From Paramecium tetraurelia (Eukaryota; Ciliophora; Oligohymenophorea; Peniculida; Parameciidae): a stretch of 64,000 nt of DNA. The DNA is taken from positions 1 through 64,000 of the forward strand of contig NW_001798991.1 in NCBI RefSeq assembly GCF_000165425.1, in the 5' to 3' direction. A model generated the notes under the pieces. It was not told where the DNA came from, made no database searches, and was given only the letters and a program-made list of their open reading frames with translations. The translations under genes and the position numbers were made by a program. Below are positions 53,901-64,000 of this stretch, piece by piece. Every line of letters starts with the position of its first letter. The first letter of the stretch is position 1.

Positions 53901-54967
53901 ATAGCCTATTACTATCTCAAACAGAATAGCAATGCTATGATTGTATAGACAAATAGTAATCCTTACTTAAAAAATTAATCAAAGAGTATCAATAAAAATT
54001 AGCGGAAGATGAAATAAACGTTCATTTAGGCTCGCTTATGAATAATTCTAAAAATAAATTAACAATTTTATAATAAAATATATAGGAATAAATAACTCAG
54101 TTACAGAAGAAGGAAACAATTTATAAGGAATTGATTGAAGATTAAAAAGAAAGGATTTCTTCAATTGAAAAAAATTAAGTTAATGAGTTCAAACATGATG
54201 AAATTGTGGTAAGTGTTAGAAATTACTTAGATAAACTCAACAAAATTACTTAAAATATTAGTTCTCTGTAACAATAAAGTATAAACTAAAACGAGTAATA
54301 CCTCAAAGCTAACATAAATGAGTTTAATAAATAAATATAAATTTATAGGGAAGAGATCAAGGAATTGCAAAAATAGAAGTAAGAAAATACTGTTTACTTT
54401 AAAAAACTTTAATTTTACGATATAAAAATTGAAATAATCAAATCTTTTGAATTTCTTTTTTAGTTATTTTGCATCCATAAGAGGGAAATGCGATAAAGGT
54501 AGAAATCTTAGAATTTAAAGTCAAAGACAAAGCAAGAAGATCTCAAATAACATAGATTGAAATTTGGAATATTAGAAACATGCTTTAAATAGTATTTTTC
54601 ATAGAATTCATCTTAAGATTAGCTTTTAGTTAAATCTATTAAAAAGTATCTTATCACAAATGATTCATCTAATTAATAATCATAATTAGAAATATCATAT
54701 GAAATGGATCTTTTGAAGGAATTGTAAGAGTTAAATAAATAATTGGAAGATAAGAGTTAAAAACTTAAAGACAATGTAAAAACTCAAAATTCCGTGAAGT
54801 TCAAAGGTAAAATATAATTATTAGCTGAAAAATCTGAGAGGACTCTTAATGATGAAAAACGATAATTTTTCTTAAATTTGCAGAAAGCATTTGAATAACC
54901 CCTCCCTAAATTAAAAGAAATAAATTTAGAAGTATTGAGAGAAAAGTTAAGACATGGAAACAACTGA
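50904..54967 (+). CDS. Protein kinase fused to a very long coiled coil
   Basis: Two introns (25 and 22 nt) in the kinase part leave 1338 residues. The kinase domain has GSGTGGQV, VALKI, HRDLKLDN and GTPYYMAPE. At the metal-binding DFG position it reads CDTG, so Phe is replaced by Thr; Asp is kept, and activity is possible. From about residue 300 to the end it is one continuous Gln/Lys/Glu-rich coiled coil without further introns. Such length (about 1000 residues) suggests a rod or scaffold with a kinase head, perhaps at basal bodies or cytoskeleton (inference). Family not assignable. Confidence 0.88.
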
Positions 54968-55338
54968 TAAAATTATTAAAAAAAAATTATAAAGTTATTA
55001 TGAATAATATACCTACTCAAAAAAGGAAAAAACATTGAAATTTCAAAATGTTAGCCTTCTGTATTCCAAATTTGCAATTTTTTAATAATTCCATTTCAAA
55101 GTATTTTGGTACTCATTTGTTCTTACCTCAAATCAATTGGTATTTTAGATTAATTGTTAATTATTCATTCTTTAAAACCTTTCGTCTTCTCGTGTGTGCT
55201 TTAAGAATACCCAATTTCTTAAGAGAATAATTTTGTTTTGTATTCAGTAGATCAGTTCTAATTTGTTGATAGAATTGGTAAGAAATTAATTCAATGATCT
55301 AAGATTTTAATTATCTAAGTAACATATTTATAAATAAT
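54968..55338. other. Convergent intergenic region with a short unexplained frame
   Basis: 371 bp between convergent stops. On the minus strand a coding-like fragment (TKLFSQEIGYSQSTHEKTKG) lies near 55200 and might be an extra 3' exon of the next gene or a remnant; no intron joining it was found. Confidence 0.3.
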
Positions 55339-56916
55339 TCATGTCTTTCTATTTCTGATATTCTTGACAGCTTAATTGAGTGCTACCTTATAAATTTAAG
55401 AGTCAAAGGTATTAGTTAATTTCATCGATTTTCCTAATGTTTTGGCGGTGGCTGATTTTTAATGGTGAATTTGTTAAGATACAGATTAAGCATTAACTTA
55501 TTTGAATGTGGTGGTTATTTATTATGAATTTATAGCTTATCTAGCTGATTGGACTTATTGATAGAAATTAATTTTATGATCACTGCTGATGTTGATGCTT
55601 AAATGTTTATCATTGGACTTAGATTTAAAATTTAATTTCCTTGGTGGATCTCTATTGGACAAGGGTTCTTAGATTTTGACTCTTCTGAATTGATTAAGGT
55701 CTTTAATGCTGAGTTTCTTCTTTGCAAGTTGCGTTTTAGAATTATTGGCAGATTCAAATCTTTATGTAAGACTCCTAAGATCTTGGGCTCCGGTAATACT
55801 ATCGAAATGGACAGTGCAATATTATTTGGAATCTCTGGTTTATTTTTTGGCAAGCAGAGTTTGTAGGTCAGTCATAACTTTGATTTCTAATTGTTGCACC
55901 TTTTTTGGGAGATGGGGACTTTATTGAGGTGCTCTTGGAGTAACACATTTTGGGGATTTCAAAAGAGTTGCAATTCTTTATTAATTTGGGAGTAGAGTGC
56001 GATTGGTTGGGGACTTAATATCGATGTCTCTTGGTGTCTAATTGATGAGATTAGAATAAATACGATGTGTAATTGATCTGATTTGATTGATTAATTTTTC
56101 TTTTTAATCGTTTTTTTAGGAACTTTGTTCTTGAGCATATTGAGTATATTGGTAATGCTAGATTTGCGTTGTTATTTATCTGGATTGTTCGGTTTTTGAA
56201 ATAACATAGCTTGTTATTTTAATTGGGGTTTATAACTTTCATATTTGAAATTTGGAATTGCTTACTGCAATATTTGGTATTGTTAGAGTTACTATTTGAA
56301 ATTGACAAATTATGGTTTGGTCTCAATGAAACTGATGCCTTCAAGGATCTTGTCACATTTAGATATCGGCTAGATTGAGGAGCTGTTTTACTTCATCAGA
56401 GGAACTCGCCTCTTGAGCCGTCATTTATTGGCTGGACTAAGGCAATGGCGAGTCACCCACGATGCCCTTTGGAGGTTTATCAGGATTGTTCTTGTTCTCG
56501 TTTGCAATGAGTTTGGCAATTCGATAATACTCTAATCTCCTCTTTTTATCATGGTAATAATTGAGTGGGATGATGGCTGGCACCATAAACAAACGTGGAA
56601 TGTCGTTGTGAAACTAGGGATAGGATTGATCGATACTTTGTAGTACTCACCCAGCATTTGCAATTTATCAGATAAAATAGTGGAGTTATACACTTTACAA
56701 AGCAGTTCTTCTGGTGAGTAGTAGAGCAGTACATCCTTATAGAGAATATTATTAGATGTGCGATAATTGTGCAATATTTCACTGATGCCTTTAGTGTAGT
56801 GGTAGTTTTGAGACTGAGAGTATTTCAAGAACAATGAATGACGCATGATATCTTGCAAATAACATATTGAATCTACCTATGATTGGAGTATTCTCTTCAC
56901 AAAAATCACATTTCAT
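55339..56916 (-). CDS. Hypothetical protein beginning with a CxxC
   Basis: Four introns (25, 23, 22, 26 nt) leave exactly 494 codons (493 residues). The N-terminus MKCDFCEEN has a CxxC that might bind metal. A compact segment follows (NDIPRLFMVPAIIPLNYYHD, then RRLEYYRIAKLI), and the C-terminal two-thirds are basic, Ser/Gln-rich and disordered-looking. Without the 22-nt intron at about 56363-56384 the gene would look like two overlapping genes; removing it joins both frames cleanly. No family was recognised. Confidence 0.75.
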
Positions 56917-56949
56917 TTTGAATTTATGATAATTAAAATATATATAAAA

Positions 56950-57566
56950 TCACTAAGACTTCTGAGTCATTTTCTGAATTACTTTATCATCCTTGCCATC
57001 AATGATAAAGTCCTTCTTAGGATTGTATCTGCATTTCTTCAAGATGTTCTCGACTTCAGGTTCACTAGGTGTTCTTAAGATTGAGCCATCATATCTGTAA
57101 ATGATGGATTTTACAGGCTCATAATAACCTTCACCAACATCTGAAATTCAATTTCAAAAATTCATACCATAAGTGCCCTCAGGGATTTCAATCAGTATGT
57201 CGTCCTTGGTCATTTGAGTAATTCCTGCTGGTTTGATACTTTGTTTGATTTCCTAATGAAATCTTCGGTCATCCCCAATGCAATATTTCCAATCCATAGG
57301 TTCGTATTTCAGATGATCTTCAAAAAAATAGGTTCCATCCAACATCTTCCCTCTCTCCCATTTGGCTTTGTATTATCCCTAGAGTAATATTAGCATGCAT
57401 CTCAATGTACCCCATTTGGAAATATGAGAGTTCCATCTCCGTGAAATTCTCCCTTGAAAAAATCACCCTCGTAGATGACTCCATTGCTAAAGTAATATTT
57501 GCCTTTTCCATGAAACCAACCTTCGAGTTGCTCTCCCTCGTATTTGCTTTCAGCCCACTTTGACAT
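56950..57566 (-). CDS. MORN5: MORN repeat-containing protein 5
   Basis: Introns of 32 and 27 nt leave 185 residues (about 160-175 in animals). MORN repeats YEGEQLEGWFHGKGKY, YEGDFFKGEFHGDGTL and NGGQYKAKWERGKMLDGTY are followed by DWKYCIGDDRRFHQEI, GITQMTKDD and IPEGTYDVGEGYYEPV. This order is diagnostic of MORN5, a protein found in ciliated tissues. An extended C-terminus with KCRYNPKKDF follows. It lies 33 bp upstream of the CxxC-protein start on the same strand. A second ciliary MORN gene, MORN3, lies 16 kb away. Confidence 0.93.
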
Positions 57567-57737
57567 TATATATTAATTAAAATAAGTTATATGTTAAAAA
57601 TATATATAAATCTCTGTTTAATATATTAATTTTATTGCATTTCCTCACTCCATTCGTCAAGAATCTAAAGATTGAATTAGTTCAAAATTTTAATTTTTGG
57701 CTAGGAATTAAATACAAATATAATACCCAAATAATTA
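57567..57737. promoter_or_regulatory. Short divergent promoter region
   Basis: 171 bp separate the divergent starts of MORN5 and the cold-shock-domain gene; likely a shared control region. AT-rich, no motif assigned. Confidence 0.4.
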
Positions 57738-58777
57738 ATGTTTCCAAGTAAATTGTATGATCTACAATTGACCCCCTCTTTGAACTCTCTAAACTGCGAT
57801 TTGGAGAGTGCCAAATTGATGGAATCATTCAAAAAACTCCTAATGGAAGACGACAAAGAGGTCTTGACTCCAGCACTGGTACATTTAATATTCACCATCC
57901 CCCTAGGACTTAATGAAGGCCATATCACACGCTCTCTACGGGACAGTGGTCTATTGGAAATCATTAAGCGAGAAATGCAAAGAAGAAGACCTCAACACTG
58001 TGAGTCAACTGTTGCAGAGGAAAATAGTCATTTATGATATGTGCGAGAATGAGGATCTCAGATGTCAGATCATCAATTTTGGGTACAAAAAACGCATCTA
58101 TTTGGCACGTTATCTCAACTATTTTTATGTCGTCGGCAAGAAGGGCAGTGGGGAAAAGCATAAATTGATCAAAGATATTCTTCTGGATGTAATTAATGAC
58201 ATTATAGGTTTACCTATAAGAAGACACAAGCGATCATACTCCGATCCCTTCAAATACCTATCTGATCAGAAGGACAATCGAATCAATAAGGTGAATGTTA
58301 AGAATGTACCCCTCTCTCCATCCAATATATCGCGAACCAGTTTGCAAATGCAACTCCTAGATGAAATCAACCAAGACGGGGATCTCCTTATGAAAGAATG
58401 CAATTCACTCATCAATTCATCCACTTCTCAGAATGATCTGTTGCAATCTCTGAACTTAAATTTATAGGAAGGCACCAATATTCTCTCGAATGTAAGTCTA
58501 TGTGATTCAATTTTAGATCAGGTATTTCGGTACTCTTAAGTTTTATGACGAGGCCAGAGCATATGGGTTTATTATCATGGATTTGGATGGCAGTGATTTG
58601 TTTGTTCATTGTGACGATCTCACCAAAGCAGGAATGACCAAAGATTTTTTAAGGACTGCTAAACATGGAAATATCATTAGATTTTCATTTCTGATACTGG
58701 AATATTTTGGAAAGTATAACAAGAGCAAAAAAGCGGTTGACTTGCAATTTATTCAAAGTTAACCTTATTTCATGTGA
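57738..58777 (+). CDS. Protein with C-terminal cold-shock-domain-like module
   Basis: Introns of 28 and 25 nt leave 328 residues. The first 150 residues are helical (DLMKAISHALYGTVVYWKSL, LARYLNYFYVVGKKGSGEKH), followed by a Ser-rich linker with a basic RRHKRSYSD site. The C-terminus, RYFGTLKFYDEARAYGFIIM then DLFVHCDDL, has the cold-shock-domain pattern (G-x-hydrophobic-K-x-F, Gly-Phe-Ile, Phe-Val-His), which binds single-stranded nucleic acid. A role in RNA control is likely. The ORFs at 57738-58037, 57913-58467 and 58577-58762 are its separate exons or read-through frames. Confidence 0.82.
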
Positions 58778-58837
58778 TATATTTTTTTATATCTATTTAC
58801 TAATATATAGTTTAATGATTAATTTATATCACTGAAA

Positions 58838-59165
58838 TGAAAGAATCACATTCTAACATTCTAGACACATCTATTACAATAGATATGGCTCAATAAATTT
58901 ATCAAAATCTTTGAATTTGGAATGATAAAATTAAGAGTCAAAATTAAGAGGATGAAAATAGTCTCACATTATTATATAAGACCATATTAATAGGGACAAC
59001 ACAATAGTAATGGAGTCAGAGAGTAAGTCATTTTTGAATACCATCAACTACCAAAATGATTAGTATTCATTTTGATTGAAATGGTTTAGTTGTTTTAAGT
59101 TGATCCAGCAGGTTGTTTTAAGAATTTGGCTTTAGTTTGATACAAGAAGACTTGAAGATTATGAT
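58838..59165 (+). pseudogene. Possible small gene remnant
   Basis: A frame beginning MKESHSNILDTSITIDMAQQ at 58838 meets a TGA at 58913 and then continues as IWNDKIKSQNQEDENSLTLL and about 20 more codons before another TGA. The composition is coding-like. The tail region (59078 onward) is in frame with the branching-enzyme-like gene. No acceptable intron removes the TGA. It may be a decayed gene or part of a missed 5' exon. Confidence 0.3.
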
Positions 59166-59216
59166 TTAACGCATATTTAAATTTGCATTTTAGAAATGTC
59201 ATTTTAATATATTATT

Positions 59217-60791
59217 ATGAATTATATTGATTAAGGTTCTGCACTGTCTAGAAAAGTGCCTAATAGAAAATTATCAAAAAAGAATTCTTTATTTTATTAG
59301 GTATGAACATAGCATTTTACACCATTAGTAATCGGTATTGGAGAATGAAGAGTTTCTGCAAAAGTACGAGAAGAATGTTGATTAATTGCAGACTGTAATT
59401 GAAGAGCCTGAATTGAAAGAAGTAATACAGAGCAGAAATGAGAAGTTCTTTTAGCTTTTAGAATAGATCATTAAGGTTGAATCATCAATCAAGGACTTTG
59501 CTAAAGGGTAAATGAGTTGGAATTACATAGATATCAAAAGTTTGGGTTTATCGTGTCAGACAATGGAATCACTTATAGAGAATGGGCTCCAAATGCTCAA
59601 GAGTTGAAATTGAATGAGTACAGCTGTACAACAGACAACGGTGGCAACTGGGAAGTTTTTATACCAAAGGATGACGACGACAATCATTAAATAGTGCATG
59701 GAAGCACATTAACTACATATTGCAATGATTTATAGAGAGCATCAGTTTGGACTTAAGTAAAAAACGGAGAATAAGCTATATTTTGGAATCCTGAAAACAA
59801 ATACGAATTCCAATAAAACTAATTATAATAAAAGCAATAAAGTAGAGGATTGAAAATAATCAAACAAAACATCAATGAACTCCAGAACATCCCTGGATTC
59901 AATGCAATATTGATAACCCAACAAGTCTTGATGACTGTCGATACACACTAAATCAATCCTGACGAATTGAAAAAGACCATTGAAAATCTCCATCAATAAG
60001 GACTTTCAATTCTCATGGATATAGATCATTAACTTATATCTTAGCATCTAAAGAGTTGGGATGGAAGTGAATACTAATATCATAGAGAAGGCACAGATTC
60101 CTTAGATTATGGAAAATGGGAGGTGTTGAGATTGCTACTCTCGAATCTGTCCTTCTGGATCTCAGAGTATTAGATAGATGGATTCAAGTTTTCAAATATT
60201 GATATAACCGATAACATCGATATTGCTGTCTATTTAATGTTGGCTAATGATTTGATACATGACATCTTGCCAAATGGAATCAGTATCATTCAAAATTTTG
60301 ATTATCCTGCCTTATGTAGAACCATTAAGGAGGGCGGATTAGGATTTGATTATAAACTCTCCTAATTGCAATCAAAGTAATACTTGCCCAAAACATTATT
60401 CCACATTAATGCAGATGCAACTCAATCTCAATAACTGAATGCTTTGGTCTTAGGATAAGTAAGCATCAATACACATTATTTAGGGAGTGATTTCAGATAT
60501 TAGAGATTCCCATTTGTTATAAGTGGAGTCCTAGCTTGGATGGCTGGAAAACGAATTTGCTGAAGTGAATGACATTGATTTCGTAATTGAAGTCAAGAGA
60601 TCAAAATACACCTTTTTGTTAAATCCTACTGATTAAGTAAAATCTCAATCTCAATATTATAGAATAGAGTAATTAAATTGAATTACAAAATTAACAAAGT
60701 CCTAAATAATGAAGGATAATAATGGGTGCAAATCGATGAAAACTCTACAGAAATATCAATTCAATCAGGATAGGCATTGATCATTGAATGA
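59217..60791 (+). CDS. Glycogen branching-enzyme-like protein lacking catalytic residues
   Basis: Four introns (28, 23, 25, 26 nt) leave 490 residues; true branching enzymes have about 700. FGFIVSDNGITYREWAPNAQ is the N-terminal CBM48-like start. GKWEVLRLLLSNLSFWISEY, VYLMLANDLIHDILPN and ALCRTIKEGGLGFDYKL align with the GH13 barrel of eukaryotic branching enzymes. The nucleophile site DGFRFDG reads DGFKFSN, the acid/base site of the AED type reads IQN, the early DxxxxH region reads DIDHQLI, and the segment with the last catalytic His-Asp is missing. Fold kept, chemistry apparently lost: perhaps a glycogen-binding or regulatory pseudoenzyme. Confidence 0.85.
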
Positions 60792-60994
60792 TTACCTTAA
60801 AACTATCTGAATTTACAAAATGTGTTAAACAAATACCGATCATTTAAATATCAATATATTTTTTAATTGAAGAATAAATAATAATTTTCAATCAATTCTA
60901 TTTTAGTTGGGAAATGATGCTCTTATCTATCTAAATTTACTTTTTTGATCTTTTCTTGCATACACTAATATCCTCTTGTTTCATATTATGTTAT

Positions 60995-61795
60995 TCAGCC
61001 ATTTAAATAATTACCACTATAATAGGATTCTGATAATGTAATAAGTATTTTATCCCCTACCTCTAAACTTAAGATTTGTTTTTCAAAATGACAGCACTAT
61101 AGTTGATATTCTTTATTCTCTATCGTATATTTTATCAATATTCTATTCTAACCAAAGTCATCTTTCATCTACTAAGCAATTTCTGAATTCAGTTAAATTT
61201 CAAGTTAAGTCAATACTGAACTTATTTATTCAAATTATTTTTCTGTTTATCCTCTAATTAAATTCAGATAAAATAACAGTATTAATTGAGGAAAATTAAT
61301 AAAATTTATCAACTCGAGTAGATTAAATAAGAATTATTTATTTTACAACTTAATGCTGTGTATTATATTAATTTCTGTTAAGAATGATAAATAGTAGGAA
61401 TAGTAAGTTTAAATGGGTATCCAATATCATACATCAATAGAGATAATAAGGAAAACCATTTTGTATTATTGAATGGGTAATATTATGAAAAAATTAATTC
61501 TAAAATTTATAATTCTCTGTAATTTTTAATTTAATATCGAATTATTACCCCTAATAGCGTTTTTCTTCATTAAAAAAATTGAATTTGAAATTCTGAAGCA
61601 TATTATCAGGAATCATAAGAGGAACTTTGACATCACTTATTAGATTAATATATTCTTTTTCTTAATCAATCTGCAAATTAATTTTACTGATTTAGAGACA
61701 TAATATTCAGATGTCTTTTATCCATTATTTTTCTTTATCATTTTCAGTCTTCTAGTGAAATAACATTGCTAATTTATAAGTTTATCTGTGCTCAT
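60995..61795 (-). CDS. Hypothetical protein, boundaries uncertain
   Basis: Minus-strand exons beginning MSTDKLINQQCYFTRRLK at 61795 can be joined by introns of 29 and 32 nt to IDQEKEYINLISDVKVPLMI and ELIFSQYYPFNNTKWFSLLS. Later parts include FEQISSVLTQLEIQLNSEI and ENKEYQLQCCHFEKQILSLE, ending at a TGA at 60995. One middle junction (about 61300) is unresolved. After the TGA the same frame continues open with coding-like sequence for about 45 codons, so the gene may be longer or degrading. No family recognised. Confidence 0.45.
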
Positions 61796-62277
61796 TTACT
61801 TTTGAATTCAATAAAATATAAATATATTAACAAATACTCATTATATCTTAAGTACAAAAAGAACGCTTGGATCTGAAGCTTAATAATGAAGATTTGTTCT
61901 AATTAATATAATATTTAGAAGTTTATGAGATGATTTTCCTTCTATTATTGCTATATGATAATAGAAGAAATCAATCATTCTTTATAATTTAATTTAAAGT
62001 ATGTTTACATCCGTTAGATCACAATCTTATAGGATTCATGCAATAATTAATTATGAATTCAAAAAGTAAAAATAGTAAGTATTGATGGAGGTTGTGTAAA
62101 TTATTTTAATTATTTTTCATTCGATGTTAATTCTACAAATTTAAACATGTTTAAAAACGAAAAATTAGACACATGTTCATTTTTTATTAAACATTTACGT
62201 ATATCCTCTTAGAATATCTGACAAATAAAGCATCAGAATAATTGCTAATTAATTTCATAATAGATATATTTAATAAA
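61796..62277. promoter_or_regulatory. Divergent intergenic region
   Basis: 482 bp of AT-rich DNA between divergent genes. No motif assigned. Confidence 0.3.
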
Positions 62278-63258
<981 letters not shown>

Positions 63259-63300
63259 ACTAAATGAATATTATTGCAAATAAACCATATATCATTTATC

Positions 63301-64000
63301 ACTTTATTTAATATATACTAAACAAGTCATTAAGTGAATGACACTCTAATAATTCTTTTATTAATGCTTTCTCTTTTTTTGTAAACATATTTACACATAA
63401 ATCAAATTTGTGAGTTTTTGGTAGACGATCTCTTAGAATAGCTAAATTTAAGATAAAAAAATACTTGTCAATTTTTCATTGTAACTATTATCTTATTTTA
63501 ATGCTAATCCTGCATTTATGATTAAGAATAAGATGTCTGTAGGCAAATCTTTTTTGGAATACAATTATTAAAGATTATCAACTTAAAATACATAGTCAAT
63601 GATTTAAGAAGGAGTTGCCTTCTTGAATGTATTCATGTTCTTCTCAAATATGGTTGCAGTTTCTGGCAATTGTTTCTTATTCAATAAATCTTAAATCACA
63701 TTAACTGTTAAATTTTATCCGATTTAATCTATCTATTATTAATTAACACTCTTCTATTTAGGTTACTAGCCTTTCGCTTATTATTATTCTGTTTTCTCTT
63801 ATTATGAATTGTTTTATTCATCTTTCTTATCTTATCTTGGTTATGATTCTTGATTCTTTTTTAATTTTACTCTGCATTCTGCATGTTATTTTTAAACCTC
63901 CAATAATTTTTCTTTTGCCTGCTTATTTTCTGAATCCAAATAAACAAGTCTCTCTAAATCCTTTCTTCCATTTTCAAATAACTCGTTTTATTCTTCCAAC
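63301..64000 (-). CDS. RPAP3/SPAG1-like TPR cochaperone, 3' part only
   Basis: The gene runs off the right edge. The visible part starts with a TPR-type end (YLDSENKQAKEKLLEVQKQH), then a Gln/Lys-rich linker, and an RPAP3_C-like domain: DLLNKKQLPETATIFEKNMN, then DLCVNMFTKKEKALIKELLE. One 23-nt intron near the 3' end (63462-63484 region) is required for the correct C-terminus. In animals proteins with TPRs plus RPAP3_C (RPAP3, SPAG1) work with HSP90 and R2TP in assembling polymerases or axonemal dyneins. Start and N-terminal domains lie outside the window. Confidence 0.75.

Noticed and set aside
57701-58161. Minus-strand ORFs over the cold-shock-domain gene
   Set aside because: Shadows of well-supported plus-strand exons.

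Overview
The window is protist DNA that reads correctly only in the ciliate nuclear code: TAA and TAG fall inside conserved domains at Gln positions, and TGA is the only stop. Genes are dense, and nearly all introns are 21-33 nt with GT...AG ends. Together with AT-rich intergenic DNA that is often under 150 bp, this points to Paramecium (aurelia-like), mostly somatic (macronuclear)-type sequence. About 34 genes could be modelled. For most multi-exon genes the summed exon length was checked and is an exact multiple of three. Standard-code ORF calling gives mostly fragments and antisense shadows here.

Layout. 1-11240: a long block with coding-like base composition but no gene I can defend. 11241-12552: AT-rich, with a weak ORF. 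12553-16887: two convergent TPR genes in which each repeat is one exon bounded by a phase-1 intron. 17203-22051: NSUN/RsmB RNA methyltransferase, Mpv17-like protein, ARM-like helical protein, and a Gln/Asn-rich coiled-coil protein with a C2HC-like finger. 22530-24640: a gene with two unusually long introns and a decayed region. 24641-26036: AT-rich, with a perfect hairpin. 26037-35449: dual-specificity phosphatase, secreted repeat/crystallin-like protein, divergent kinesin, and three coiled-coil or small genes. 35822-39592: divergent tubulin, SHAQKYF-type Myb and CCT-motif proteins. 40141-46297: MORN3, LITAF-like protein, MAP3K-like kinase, MAPK15/ERK7. 46401-49973: conserved unknown gene, membrane protein, small basic protein, membrane RING-H2 protein. 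50904-54967: a kinase fused to about 1000 residues of coiled coil. 55339-58777: zinc-ribbon-start protein, MORN5, cold-shock-domain protein. 58838-64000: a gene remnant, a branching-enzyme-like protein lacking catalytic residues, an unknown gene, a second-messenger-independent type Ser/Thr kinase, and the 3' end of an RPAP3/SPAG1-like gene.

Theme. Several genes belong to families tied to cilia and microtubules elsewhere (MORN3, MORN5, MAPK15, RPAP3_C/TPR dynein-assembly type, kinesin, tubulin, coiled-coil proteins), mixed with signalling and nuclear regulators. They are separately transcribed genes, not an operon, and I see no dedicated novel system. The most unusual items are the exon-per-repeat TPR pair, the catalytically dead branching enzyme, the degenerate tubulin and kinesin, the DTG kinase, and the unexplained first 11 kb. 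No rRNA, tRNA, CRISPR array, telomeric repeat or intact transposon was recognised by eye.
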